NCBI RefSeq assembly: GCF_000149955.1
Contig: NC_030993.1
Location: 372,125 to 436,124, forward strand
Reading direction: 5' to 3'
Origin: Fusarium oxysporum f. sp. lycopersici 4287
Lineage: Eukaryota > Ascomycota > Sordariomycetes > Hypocreales > Nectriaceae
DNA: 64,000 nucleotides
Shown here: positions 1-11,019 of the stretch, in pieces
How the letters are laid out: the number at the start of each line of letters is the position of its first letter
Numbering within the stretch: position 1 is the first letter of the stretch
Program-made: the position numbers and the translations under genes
The notes under the pieces: generated by a model
The model's database searches: none
What the model saw: the letters and a program-made list of their open reading frames with translations, nothing else
What the model was told of the DNA's origin: nothing

Positions 1-369
1 AACCTTGGCGTAACCATCAGCGGCGCCATCTGGAACTCTGTCCTCCCCCGAAAGCTCAAAGCCTACTTCGGAGAGGAGGAAGGCGGCAAGATCTTTGGTT
101 CTATCGTGGTTGCGCGTGCATACGAAGCTGGAACTGCTGATAGAAATGCCGTTGATGAATGCTACCGCCAGACTCAGCAGACCCTGGCCATTGGATCAGT
201 CTGTGTATCAGGACTTCTCCTGGTGATGGTTTATCTTGTTCGCAATGTTAAGCTTGGAGCTGAGGATGAGAAGAGAGCGGCACAGGCTGACAAGGAGCTT
301 GCTTGGGCTATCAAGCATAAAGAGGCTCAAGAGGATGCCCCCGTTGAACTCGAGAGTGGAAGGCGTTAA
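1..369 (+). CDS. Siderophore-iron transporter, MFS family, C-terminal part
   Basis: This is the last 122 codons of a gene that starts before the window; the frame is open from base 1 to the TAA at 367-369. The product would be a proton-driven MFS carrier that imports ferric siderophores across the plasma membrane. The visible part begins in a loop (SGAIWNSVLPRKL) that resembles the end of MirB/Sit1-type transporters. A segment rich in Tyr and Gln follows (DECYRQTQQT), then one membrane helix (IGSVCVSGLLLVMVYLV) and a charged cytosolic tail. No intron is seen here. The family call rests on the C-terminus alone, so substrate and full length cannot be judged. Confidence 0.7.
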   Translation, partial: NLGVTISGAIWNSVLPRKLKAYFGEEEGGKIFGSIVVARAYEAGTADRNAVDECYRQTQQTLAIGSVCVSGLLLVMVYLVRNVKLGAEDEKRAAQADKELAWAIKHKEAQEDAPVELESGRR

Positions 370-627
370 AGTAACCCACCACTAAGTTTGGCGTCTGACT
401 GGGCGACTAGAACCAGCATGAACTCAGGTGAGTGCAAAAGTGATTAGAAGAAGTCCATATTGGACTACTGTAGTATATATAAGGCTTATCAGTTAAAAGA
501 AGGGAAAGTTCGTATTTATCTGTATATGATACAATTTCTATCCCTATGCGTGCTCATCCAACATACTAAGTTTCATACCGAATAACCAACAAAAACGCCA
601 AGATGCAATCCCCATACCCATGTACTC

Positions 628-2145
628 CTACTGCTTCCCAGCCGAGATCATCGAATCATGACTCAAGATCCCCACAAGCGTGTCCCTCTTAATACACTTC
701 TCAAATGAAAAGCTACTCGCTAGCTCTTCCAACTCCTCCTTGCTCTTATCCCTAAACAACTCCGCCAACTCCCATCCCACATACTCACTCATCAAACACT
801 CTCTAATAACCCGCTCAAACTGTCGTTCGAAAGTCCAGATCTTGGGATATTTCGTATCTCTGTACTTCTCCAGCACTTCTTCCTTCAAGCCTTGGATGAA
901 TGGTTCGTAGAGGTGCTTGACGCCGTCTTTGTTGACGACGCCCCAGAAATCAAGACCGAGACGCTGTTTCTTGGCGATGAAGGGCGCGATGAGGCGCATA
1001 TAAGGGGACTCGGGATCGACGTATACCATGCCTTGGTAGCCGACATCTTTATACAACCAGATAGACCAGTTGACATCTGTTTCTCTGTAAATAGCCAACT
1101 GCTCTTGTAGCAAATTAAAGCGCTTGGCGTTGGTCTTGATGGCGTCGTCACCCTCCTTATGCTCATTCTGATAAACAGGGCCAAACTCTCCATTCCAAAT
1201 CGGCACGTTCTTCTCCCTCATGAACTGCACCTTGCGCTCAAAGCTCTTCCTCAGCTTAGTGTTTTGTTCGTCTGTACCTTCGTACTGCTCTCCAAGAGGA
1301 AACCCGTAGAAGCTGTAATCGTGACAGGCGTACACAGCGTTGGGAAGAGGGTTTTTGGGAAAGGCGCGGAAGTCCATTGCGTAGGTGTTTCCATCGATGA
1401 AGATCATGTGATCGGGATCGATGGCGCGGACTTCTTTCTCGGTGCGTTCGTACCATTTTACGAGCTTGGCGCCGTATTGGCCTGATGAGGTCTTGGTCTC
1501 GTCGGCGGGTTCGTTGAGGAGGTTGTAGCCTGCGATGACGGGGTTTCCCTTGTAGTGAGCTGCAAGAGCCTTCCATAGCTGAATAGCTCTGTCTTGATGG
1601 TCTTTGAAGTCCCAGAACGCCGCGCGTGAAAGTCCAGAATCACTATGCCAATCTTGGTTCTGACCACCAGGAACGGCATGTAGATCAAGGACAGCGTAAA
1701 GGTTATGTCTTCCGCAAATATCCACACAGCGATCTAACCAATCGAAACCAGATTTCTTGAGATTATCTGGATCCATATCATCGATAAAATGACGATAATT
1801 GAACGGGATGCGGATACAGTTTAGACCCAACGACGCAAAGTAAGCGGCATCAGAGTCTGTGAAGAAGTGGTATAAAAGTCTGTCAAAGAAGAAGTTTGCC
1901 TTTTCTTCACCCATGACTTCAGCCATTTGTTGTCTATGTTGGTGTTCGTGGCCTGCGTAGCCGGTGATGAAGTTCTCCATGTTGAGCATGCCACCGATGG
2001 CAGCGCCCTTGAGGATGACGGTGTTGCCGGAGGGGTCGACGATGCGACTACCCTCGGTATGAAGCATTTTACATGTTGATGGTTTTTGGGGGACGGCTTT
2101 GGGGACGGCTTCGTAGGAGCCGGAGTTGTCTGCTGTTGCGACCAT
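628..2145 (-). CDS. Glycoside hydrolase family 5 (beta-glucanase/glucosidase-like)
   Basis: A single-exon 505-residue protein of the GH5 (alpha/beta)8-barrel family, which cleaves beta-glucosidic bonds with retention. The N-terminal barrel strand reads LKGAAIGGMLNMENF and is followed by LNCIRIPFNY. The acid/base Glu lies in NLLNEPADE (about residue 213) and the nucleophile Glu in WNGEFGPVY (about 319). There is no signal peptide or membrane helix, so the protein probably acts inside the cell, unlike secreted exo-1,3-beta-glucanases. The ATG at 2145 is the first in frame and sits next to a plausible promoter. Subfamily and natural substrate (glucan, steryl glucoside or glycolipid) cannot be settled by eye. 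Confidence 0.85.
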   Translation of the reverse strand: MVATADNSGSYEAVPKAVPQKPSTCKMLHTEGSRIVDPSGNTVILKGAAIGGMLNMENFITGYAGHEHQHRQQMAEVMGEEKANFFFDRLLYHFFTDSDAAYFASLGLNCIRIPFNYRHFIDDMDPDNLKKSGFDWLDRCVDICGRHNLYAVLDLHAVPGGQNQDWHSDSGLSRAAFWDFKDHQDRAIQLWKALAAHYKGNPVIAGYNLLNEPADETKTSSGQYGAKLVKWYERTEKEVRAIDPDHMIFIDGNTYAMDFRAFPKNPLPNAVYACHDYSFYGFPLGEQYEGTDEQNTKLRKSFERKVQFMREKNVPIWNGEFGPVYQNEHKEGDDAIKTNAKRFNLLQEQLAIYRETDVNWSIWLYKDVGYQGMVYVDPESPYMRLIAPFIAKKQRLGLDFWGVVNKDGVKHLYEPFIQGLKEEVLEKYRDTKYPKIWTFERQFERVIRECLMSEYVGWELAELFRDKSKEELEELASSFSFEKCIKRDTLVGILSHDSMISAGKQ

Positions 2146-2453
2146 GGTAGAGAGTGTGAGATGTTGGTATGAAGAAAGAGGAAATCAGACAATGAAGAGT
2201 GAATAGACAACGAAGTCGCTAATGCGAGTGATGCTCTGTGAGGTCTGCTTGTTTCTGAAAGTCATTACAGCCTTCACCTAAATAGTCCGTACACCCAAAG
2301 TGGAGTGTTTTCTTACGAGCGACACTCCCCGATACGATCCGCCACGACACCACTAAGAACCATTCCCCCGGAATCCCCATAATTCACCAAGACCATTACT
2401 CGTAAAAACACGGGGAAGTACGCTTTAACAAATTTATTAGTGTACATCACAAG
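2146..2453. other. Intergenic: GH5 promoter and 3' end of regulator gene
   Basis: About 308 bases between two minus-strand genes. It holds the upstream region of the GH5 gene and the 3' flank of the regulator. No conserved motif or ORF is recognised. Confidence 0.5.
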
Positions 2454-4256
2454 TTAAACGCTCAGCCCATGTAAAACCTCCTCCAAGAAATTCCGATGGT
2501 TCGACAATCCCGGGACATCATCTTCCCACGCCCTCAAAACCTGCATAATCCTCTCACACGCATCCCTCCACCCCGCGGGCATTCCCGATCCCAAGAGCCG
2601 CGCTGCAAGCAACACCGTCGCCGATCGGACTAAAGCTCGAATCATGAGCCACGTCCCGTGATGACGATGTAAAAAGCCCGCTTCGTTAATCTCAACATTA
2701 AGAACATGATACTCTAAGCCCTTTTCTACAAACTGTCGCCCGGGAATGGGTGTAGTTACGCCGCGCTCTAAGGCAGCGAGATGCGCCATTACGAAAGGCC
2801 AGTAGAGACGTTCAAAGAAGTTTACCAAGTGTCCGCGGAGAACGAAGCAGCATACATTGTCTTCAAGGGGGGTCGAGGCGATGGAAAGTTCGGGGGGGAG
2901 ACTTTCGGCCCATTCGTTGGCTTGGGTTTCGTAGGCGGGGATGAGGAGGGACAGTTGTTTGAGGAAGTCGATGTTTGATGATGATGCGCGATGAAGTTCG
3001 AGGATGTCGTTGCATGTTCGGCTTGAGAGACGTCGGAGGGATATTTCGGAGAGGTAGAATAGCCAGGCTGTGTGTTGGCGACTTGATGCTGTAGTCTTGG
3101 TGGACTCCAAGGGATGAGGAGGGGTTGGGAAGAATGGTGGATATAGTACGCTTGAAGAATATGGCATACTGAAATCTGGAAGAGATAGTTCGCCTCGTAA
3201 CTCTCGCTCAGACTTCCAAGCAGACCAGTATACAGCTTCTTGCTGGGTCTCACCCAGCTCTGGTCTCGCTAGATCTGACCCATCCATTGCACTAAGAGAC
3301 TGCGCTCTCTGCAGGAACGGCAACGTCTGACATGTCGCTAAAGCCTGCGAGAAATACCGCCAAGCCTCGAATGGTCTGAACGTGCTCATCAAAAACACAC
3401 CCGAAAGAAAGAAACACTGCGCCCCAATAATATCCGATCTTGCCATCAACGTCCCAATCCTCTTCTGCGCCGCCTGAAACAGCGCCTGAGCCTCCAAATA
3501 CGGCGTCGAATCAGCCCTCAGATGAAAACTCGCATCAAGCGGCGTCGCAATCTTTCCCAGCGCACAGATAATCAAGGTCAAGCATGACCCAGGCGACCAA
3601 TCGATCCCATCGATGACCACGTTGAGAACAACTTTTCTAGCAGCAGCTTCTTCGAGGATTGGGTTTTTGCAGTGCACGTGATCGAAGAAGTTGTCGAGAA
3701 GTGCTTTTACGCCTTGTGTGTCGAGATCTGCAATGTCGGCTAGCGATGTGCAGCCGGGGGAATAAGATGGGGATGGTTGTGGTGGATCGGGGTGGAGAGT
3801 TGTGTGGGATGACATGTCGCGTGAGAGGACGGACCAGAGGAGGAGGCTTTCCATCTTCTCGGGGAGAATACTTCGTAGGGGGATGTCGCCCAGACTCTCT
3901 GGGGATAACTGCGTAGGAGACTCCTCGGGTAAAAGTTCATGTCCAACATCTTGATTGGTAGTGTCAGGCTTTGGCTCGCGAATCAACTTCTCCAATTCAT
4001 CCAAACGTTCCAAGATCTTGAGACTCGCAGGGTCAAATGCCGATAGATCAACCGGGGATTGAATGCACGTCGCCCCAACACTGACGCAGTATGAACAAGC
4101 CGGCTTTTGGTTATCGCACTTTGTCTTCCTAGCCCGACACACTTGGCACGCCGTGTTGGCTCGTTTGCGGGGATAAAACGCTGTACCCCTTGGCGCTGGT
4201 CTCTTCCCCGGCCGACGATCCGCTTCAGCTGACATTTCTGATGTTTGCGGGGACAT
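2454..4256 (-). CDS. Zn2Cys6 transcription factor, fungal-specific
   Basis: An intronless 600-residue regulator. The binuclear zinc cluster is at residues 37-64, with all six cysteines spaced C-x2-C-x6-C-x6-C-x2-C-x6-C (it begins CQVCRARKTKC). A leucine-containing linker (LERLDELEKLI) follows and could mediate dimerisation. The rest has the helical middle homology region typical of this class (HTAWLFYLSEISLRRLSSR; AWRYFSQALATCQTL). It is transcribed divergently from the sugar transporter at 4705-6376, with 448 bp between start codons. This pairing often means that the factor controls the transporter; that is inference. The start is the first ATG and gives a short basic N-terminus before the cluster. 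Confidence 0.92.
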   Translation of the reverse strand: MSPQTSEMSAEADRRPGKRPAPRGTAFYPRKRANTACQVCRARKTKCDNQKPACSYCVSVGATCIQSPVDLSAFDPASLKILERLDELEKLIREPKPDTTNQDVGHELLPEESPTQLSPESLGDIPLRSILPEKMESLLLWSVLSRDMSSHTTLHPDPPQPSPSYSPGCTSLADIADLDTQGVKALLDNFFDHVHCKNPILEEAAARKVVLNVVIDGIDWSPGSCLTLIICALGKIATPLDASFHLRADSTPYLEAQALFQAAQKRIGTLMARSDIIGAQCFFLSGVFLMSTFRPFEAWRYFSQALATCQTLPFLQRAQSLSAMDGSDLARPELGETQQEAVYWSAWKSERELRGELSLPDFSMPYSSSVLYPPFFPTPPHPLESTKTTASSRQHTAWLFYLSEISLRRLSSRTCNDILELHRASSSNIDFLKQLSLLIPAYETQANEWAESLPPELSIASTPLEDNVCCFVLRGHLVNFFERLYWPFVMAHLAALERGVTTPIPGRQFVEKGLEYHVLNVEINEAGFLHRHHGTWLMIRALVRSATVLLAARLLGSGMPAGWRDACERIMQVLRAWEDDVPGLSNHRNFLEEVLHGLSV

Positions 4257-4704
4257 GATGAAGGGTGCAGAAACGTGGAGGAGGAGAAACGAATGTGGAT
4301 GTCCACGTCGGGGAATATCGCCCCTTATACCTCTTGACTCGTGACGCCGTAAAGTGGGCTCTCATCGGGGAATGTCGCTCATATCAGCCAAACTGGGGTA
4401 AGCTCAGCTTTTCATCATCCCCAGATTTTCGGTCTCCCCACAAACCCCAGACTGGTCTAGACCGTGTTAGCTAAAGCCAATTCTTTTTTGCGCATGATTT
4501 TCGTGCTTCTTTTCTTGTCATGCCATGTCACACTTGACAACCAGTATGAGTATGGCCTGTCTTTAACCGGAAACTATTGATGATACTACGCTCATGACTT
4601 GGTTATGCAGCTGTATATAAGACTCGGCAGTTGACCCCATCTTTATCACCCAGCATCCATCATCAGTTTCCACTTTGTCTTATCAAGAGTCTACTGTTTC
4701 AGTC
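4257..4704. promoter_or_regulatory. Divergent promoter, regulator gene / sugar transporter gene
   Basis: The 448-bp space between two divergent start codons. A TATA-like box (TATATAA) lies at 4614-4620, 85 bp before the transporter ATG. Nothing else was recognised with certainty. Confidence 0.55.
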
Positions 4705-6376
4705 ATGGAGACGTCGAATACTACCGGCAAATCAGATCTTGAACTCCAGGCCAAGGTGTCTGGTACTGAGTTCATTGATGCCAAGAGCCATGCTGTCGAG
4801 GCAGACCGTCAGGCTGAGCATCAGTTGACGCTCAAGCAATGCTTTAAACAACATCCGGCTATTGTTTGGTGGTGCTTTTACTGGTCAATCGCGGCTGTAG
4901 GCTGGTAAGACGAATACCTGCCTTCTCATCAGGATCCCGATAGCTAATCACTCTGTTATAGGGGCTTCGATGCTCAGATCAACGGTGCCATGATCTCCGT
5001 CGCCGCCTTCCGACGCGACTTTGGGTGCGCCCGTCATCCGACCTCCCTTCTGACCACCACTAACGACTTCTAGATATGTCGAAAACGGCGAAGCTATCCT
5101 CCCCGCCGACTGGCAAACCGCCTTCAACTGCATCAGCTCCGTCGGCGGCTTCTTCGGCGGTTTCATGTGTTCCTGGATCTGCGATTACGTCGGCCGAAAG
5201 AACTCTCTCGTCATGGCACTACTCCTTGCGACAGGCGGTACGATCGGAGAATGCATGTCCAACACCAACGTCGCTTTCCTCATGTCCAAACTCATCATTG
5301 GTCTTGGATTGGGCTTCTTTTTGACGCTTGCCCCTTTGGCGACGTCGGAGATTTCGCCTGTGGTGTTTCGTGGTATTGCTACTGCGGGCGTTAACCTTGG
5401 AATCGCGATTGGTCAGTTGGTTTCGAATGGTGTTATCAAGGCTTTTGGTGAGAGGACGGATCATTGGGCTTGGAGGGGTGCGCTGGCTACGCAGGGTATC
5501 TTTATTGTTATCCTTGCTGCTGGTCTGCCCTTCGCTCCCGAGACTCCATGGTATCTTGTTCGCAAGGGTAAGATTGAGGAGGCGAAGAAGTCACTCATCC
5601 AGCTCTACGGATCTGGTGTTGACATTGACGCCAAGCTGGCTACTATCAAGGAGACCATCGCCGAGGAACAAGCTGCCTCGGCCGAAGAAGCTTCTTGGAT
5701 CCAGTGCTTCAAGGGAACCGACCTCATCCGTACTATGATCAGCATGGGTGTCTTTGTCTGCCAACACTTCGTCGGTATCATTTTCGTTCTCGGATACTCA
5801 ACCTACTTCTTTCAACTTGCCGGTCTTGAGACCTCTCGCAGCTTCGATCTCGGCGTTGGCGTCACAGCATGCGGTGTTCTCGGCAACATCTGCAGTTGGT
5901 TTGTCGTCAACTCTTTCGGTCGTCGCAAGATCTTCCTCTCCGGCATGGGAGCTCTCACAGTCCTCCTATTCCTCATCGGTATCATGGATGTAGTCCCTAC
6001 GTCAGCTGCCAAGTGGGTGCAAGCCGCATGCACAGTCATCTACGCTTACGTCTACTTCGCCACTGTCGGAGCCATGGCTTTCGCTGTTCTTGGCGAGACA
6101 GCCTCGCTCAACCTCAAGGCCAAGACGATGGCGCTTGCCACTGCCACACAATCTGTTATGGGTATCGCTATGAACTTTGCCATTCCGTACATGGTCAACC
6201 CTGATGAAGGTAATCTCAAGGGCAAGGTTGGCTTCATCTTTGGTGGTCTTGGTTTGATTGGCTTTATTTGGAGTTGGGTTTATGTTCCTGAGCTCAAGGG
6301 ACGACGATATGATGAGATTGACCACATGTTTCACAACAAGGTCAGCCCTCGACAGATGGGAACCTATAAGCTGTAA
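4705..6376 (+). CDS. MFS sugar transporter (alpha-glucoside/hexose type)
   Basis: Three exons (4705-4904, 4962-5024, 5074-6376) give a 521-residue protein of the sugar porter family. Introns of 57 and 49 nt have GTAAGA...TAG and GTGCGC...TAG ends and restore the frame exactly. The first helix carries the substrate-site segment WGFDAQINGAMIS. The family loop motif between helices 2 and 3 is DYVGRK, and the C-terminal PELKGRRYDEID replaces the usual PETKGR. About twelve hydrophobic helices are visible. The N-terminus is hydrophilic and cytosolic. A Zn2Cys6 gene is divergent and may control it. The maltose/alpha-glucoside permease group is my best guess for substrate, without proof. Confidence 0.9.
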
Positions 6377-7253
6377 AGGAGTGGCCTGTGATGAAACACG
6401 GAGAGGGTTATGGTGATGGTTTGTGCTTTGTATTTATATCAACAAGATCTGCGGATGGTAGTAATTGGCAATGAGTCATATTCTGTTGCAATTGGATCTA
6501 TGATATCTGTAACGGACCGAAAGCCTGCTTACAGTATCGATTATACACTTTAATGACCGCCTAGCATCATTCGGTGACGGTTCTTGTATGACGGCCTATA
6601 AATAGACCACCCGGATAAGCACCGCAGCAATTCTTAGGATCTTATCATCCTTCCATGACACACATTGAGCTTGCTGTGCCTCCTGTCAGCACGAAAGCTG
6701 CCAATAACACCGTTGAGGACAGAAAAGCCTTCTCATGATGAGATCTATCTCAAAACCTAGGGTATTAGGATATGTGGTCCTAGCTTAGTTCCAACATACC
6801 TATAACTACCTACCGTCTGTCCATAGTAGTATATCCTATTATCTTGAACTGCTAGTAACTCTTTATGTCTCTCAACGTGATTTCCGACCGCCGTTCGCGG
6901 TCGCCATTATGCAAAATAAGCTTCATCTTCTTTACTGTGCCACATAATCTCTCGACTCAACAACCCCCACTCTCCCACATCTCTAAGCTCGTAACATCAT
7001 TCCAGTTTACCAAATATGCGTTCTGCACACACGTTGTGCAGCAGATTAAGGATGCACGTATCAGATCTGATTTTCCGTTGACTTTCAATATCCACAAGAG
7101 ACATTGGAACCTCCCGAACCCAGTTTGGAGAGTCTCTACGACACTGGCGAACAACATATACGGCAAATCTGTAGACTACGCCCTGCTTCCTGTAAATTTT
7201 CTGAGCTCCAAGTTATTACTGTTCCATGGCAATAAAGCTAACAGTATGATGCA
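6377..7253. other. Intergenic, no supported gene
   Basis: About 880 bases between the sugar transporter and the HET-like gene. An open frame from 6865 to 7272 begins with ATG but shows no family features and overlaps the likely 5' part of the HET gene, so I do not call it. Confidence 0.4.
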
Positions 7254-8884
7254 GATGTCTGGAAGTCTTTAGAGTTCCAAGGCAAGAGGTCGCGTCTAAT
7301 GAATTCGGAATCAGTTGCTCGACCGAATCGGCAACGAGCCGTAATCTAGTTCAGAAATGGCACCGGGATTGCTTGGAGAAGCACCAGGCGTGCAAATCTT
7401 CCAAGGCCTGGGTTCCTACAAGGCTAGCCAAGATCTATGATACCCACTTCCGCGTCATCAGAAACGTGGATCATGACTCTGAACCATATTCTTATGTCGC
7501 GCTGAGCCACTGTTGGGGGCGAGCTAATATCCCGAAGCTGACTGCAGCAACCAAGAATGACCTCTTACAAGGCACGCCTATCTCCAGACTCCCTAAAACC
7601 TTTCGAGGTGCTATTACTGTATGTCGCTGGCTAGGCCATCCATATATATGGATCGACTCGCTCTGTGTTATACAAGATTCTAATGAAGACTGGACGACTG
7701 AAGCATATATGATGACTGACGTCTATGGTAACTCTGCGCTGACGATTGTGGCTGCACACGCACGCGATGGCACGGAAGGTCTGTTCTGTAATCGCCCTCC
7801 GCTGGGCACTAAAGCACCTATAATCGACTGTTCATGGGGGCCTAATTCGAAACCTGAACCATACTGCCTCGTAGATCACCGTTTATGGATCAGTAGCGTT
7901 GAGAACAGTCACCCATCCTCAAGGGCCTGGACAGTTCAAGAGCGCTTTCTCTCAACAAAATGCCTATATTTCACAGAGCATCAGATATTCTATCGCTGTG
8001 CCACCCACGAAGTCTGCGAGTCTTTTCCAGCGGGTGAAACGCCTTCGCAGCTCATTGAGATTACGGCTCTACAATCCGTCAAAAGCAACCTAGAGCCCAG
8101 GGAGAAGTGAGTTCGAGCTACGGAGGTTTACTCAAGAGCATGTCTTACAAAGGACACGGATAAAATCGTTGCTGTGGCTGGTATAGCAGAGAACGTGCGC
8201 GCTGCTTTGGGGGACGAGTATCTGGTTGGCTTATGGAAGAGTAATCTAGTCCACGAACTGCTGTGGCGATCATCTTCAAATGGTGGTGATCAGTCAAGAC
8301 CGGATCCTTGCCTCGCTCCGACTTCGTCTTGGATGGCAGTCAAAGGAGTTGGCGTGGACATCAACTCGACAATTTGCAGCTCAGGATGTAATCATCACAT
8401 CAATATCATCCACGCCTCAGTCGACCTCGTTGATCCTTCGCGGCCAACTGGGGATATACACCAAGGCTCAGGGATCCTTCAAATTCGGGGTTCTCTCAAA
8501 CAAGTGTACTGGTCTCCGAGTAAATACTCCGATGGAGACTGGCGCAAGTCTCAAATCACGTTTGAGGGCGAACAGAGGGGTGCATTAACCACTACACACC
8601 CGGATTATCTCGAGGACTCTTTAACGGATCGGAGAATTTTCTTGCTACCAGTACTATCAACGGAAGAGGGGCAGAGTATTGAGTGTCTTGTTCTTACACC
8701 TGTTATTGAACAGGCCCGGATATACGAGCGCGTTGGACACTATACCATGAGCAGTGACAATGGAGGAGACTGGTACCTGTTCAGACAGAGAAAAAAGGGG
8801 AATGATTCCGTTCCGTGGTGGGGGAGCTGGCTTGGGTATAGCGATTGGGAAAGAATCCCAAAAGCTGATTTGTGCATAATTTAA
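7254..8884 (+). CDS. HET-domain protein, interrupted by an in-frame stop
   Basis: Heterokaryon-incompatibility (HET) domain proteins trigger allorecognition cell death in fungi. The recognisable sequence includes YVALSHCWG, PKTFRGAI, the core block YIWIDSLCVIQD, then AYMMTDVYGNSALTI and SSRAWTVQERFLS. It continues in the same frame into VYSRACLTKDTDKIV and AVAGIAENV, the normal downstream part of this protein type. A TGA at 8108-8110 splits the frame between these parts. A change from TGG would fit the tryptophan usually found just before this block. A GTGAGT overlaps the stop, but no intron of normal size keeps the frame. No ATG is present in the opening frame; coding signal reaches back to about 7254 after a possible 3' splice site, so a 5' exon is probably missing. 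Confidence 0.7.
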
Positions 8885-9027
8885 ACAAGAACTAGGGAAA
8901 GTCAGGCAAGTTTTAATTCTTAATGTATGTAGATGCTATGGTAGTTTGACGAGGACATTTCTTCTTAGCCCGTACCAACAGACCTTCTTAGTAAACAAGC
9001 CAAACCAAGAGCCAAACGACAACTGTT

Positions 9028-10447
9028 TCAAGAGCCCCAGACAGTGCTTGTTCCACTGGTCACAGTGACTGCATCCGGTGTAATCACGCTCGTAGCCACA
9101 TCAGTCTGCACCGTGGTGTAATACTGAGTAACCGTGAAACCCTCCGCATTCGTGACAACAACGGTATTATAATCCGTCTCAGCCACAGTATCAACATTCG
9201 TAAAGAATAGCGTGTTGTAGTTCGTAGCCTCAACAACATTAGTATTAGTCACTATAACAGTGTTGAAGTTCGTAACCGTGACAGTAACGGGTTTTGTAAC
9301 CGTCGCGCTTTTTCGATTCGTTTGAGTCACAGTCTCAGAGCCTGTTTTCGTGGTCTTACTAGAGCTGGTAGAAGTACTAGTCTTTCGGTCTGTGACAAAC
9401 GTGCTCCTCAGCTTGTTGACGGAGAAAGTATTGGTTCGGGTTTGTGTAGTTGTGACGGTCCTGGAGGCTTTGGCGGTGATGGTTGTGGTCATGGGGGCAG
9501 AGGGACTGGCGATTAGGCATGAACACGCGCTGCTGGCGTCGCTGGGGGCTTTGCTGGGTAGATAATCAGGTATCTGTACCGCCTTCACTGCTCGCTTAGA
9601 AGGCTTAAGGAGGGTTAGTATTACTAAGGATGAATGTGAAGCTCGATGTTGAGACTTACCTTGTTGGCGGAACCACATAGCATGTCGTACCATGTCCAAG
9701 GAGCTGAAGCGTCCGGTGTAACCACAGTACTCCTAGAATCGAAGGTAGTACTGGAAACAAGCCAATATCATGCCCAACACTGGTGAGGATTGTGTTGACT
9801 TACACAGTGCCATTATAACAGTCGCACTCGTTGGAGTTGAATCTGAAGCTGGCGGCTTTCGAATCGCTCAAGCAAAAGTCCTGGCATACGTTGGTGCTCT
9901 ATAATGACTGTTAGTAACATATAATATTTCAATGTCACAGTTGCAAAGACTCACGTAACACTAATTGAATCTTCGTTAGTATATCCTCCCTTGCGGATAA
10001 TATTTGGTAAGTACTTACAAAGTGGAAACTGTGGTTGCGTTGGTAGTCAGAACGTCGATGGTGGAAGCGTCGGTCACATCCGTTGTAACCGTTGTATCAA
10101 CATCGACAGTGACAGTCGTAGTGGCTGTGACTCTCAAGGAAGTACTGCGGATAACGGGAGTAATGGTAGTTGACACGGTGCTTTGGATATAGGTTGAGCA
10201 AAACGCGGATCCATTCTCTTGATTTTTCTTAAAGGCTTGGTTGTTGGGATCACTGGCTTTGCAGACTAGAAAGGGTGGGCTGTTAGTTGACTTTCGCTGG
10301 ATATTAGGTCTAAATACCTGCTCTTGGATTAAGGAGGTTTCTCATATCGAGCATCAAATCAGAGAGTTGGCCATTGCTGTCGGCTGCTGGTAGCGCGCTC
10401 ACTGTGCTGATAAACAACAGCGTCAGAACTTTTTTGAAGGAAACCAT
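9028..10447 (-). CDS. Secreted Thr/Val-rich repeat protein (adhesin-like)
   Basis: Six exons on the minus strand (10318-10447, 10019-10265, 9955-9960, 9804-9896, 9660-9750, 9028-9603) give 380 residues. A signal peptide (MVSFKKVLTLLFISTVSALP) leads a Thr/Ser/Val-rich region. Next comes a Cys-rich patch (CQDFCLSDSK, then NECDCYNGT), and the C-terminal third carries a 16-residue tandem repeat: NFNTVIVTNTNVVEAT, NYNTLFFTNVDTVAET, DYNTVVVTNAEGFTVT. The protein is likely O-glycosylated and exported to the wall or surface. No GPI signal is seen at the C-terminus. The third exon is only 6 nt, flanked by two 58-nt introns, each with a CTAAC branch site. The acceptor choice before 9896 restores the Cys-rich frame. 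Function is unknown. Confidence 0.75.
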
Positions 10448-11019
10448 TTTCGATTAACATACGTGAAAGCCTATTGCGTAGAATAAAGTGTTGGACGACT
10501 TAATCAGACCCATTAAGTATACGACACGATTTAGCTTTTCTCATACCCTAGCTTGGGATATTTTGCTCGTATATCATGAGCTTCATTAGATCAATGAACC
10601 CAACGGGCTGGTTCAGTTCTAGCCTATAATAAAGGAATCATCCTCGCTTAGCGCTCACTCAAGTGGCGTGACGTTGACCAGACTTAAGACAATACTTGAC
10701 ATGTCAGGAATGTTGAGGCGTGGACTAGGTCATATCTAGTAATTCTGGTAGAGCTACAATGGCTTCTGACGAGGTGGAGTCGGGTGACAGAGGTTTCTAT
10801 TCTAATACGATGGAAAGCCTGTAAATCTGGGAGTTCTAGCGCGCTTCTAGTTACAAAGTTCCTTGTTCTTATTGGACGGTAAAGCTCTAGCTTTGTTCCT
10901 GTCACCTCGTGGACCGGGTTAGATTGGTCCTGACTTCATCGACAAGTCGCTTGGAAACAAGGCGGATATTATTGCTAACAATGAAGAATGCACTGAAATG
11001 TAATATTTACTTTTGACTC
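10448..11019. other. Intergenic, no gene seen
   Basis: About 570 bases upstream of the repeat protein and downstream of the tyrosinase-like gene. No family-like ORF, repeat or RNA gene is recognised. Confidence 0.4.

Noticed and set aside
6865..7272. A 135-codon open frame before the HET gene
   Set aside because: No family features, and it overlaps the likely 5' coding part of the HET gene in another frame.
8107..8152. GTGAGT as an intron donor that would remove the HET stop
   Set aside because: The 46-nt version breaks the frame and deletes the conserved block; the frame-keeping version is only 30 nt.
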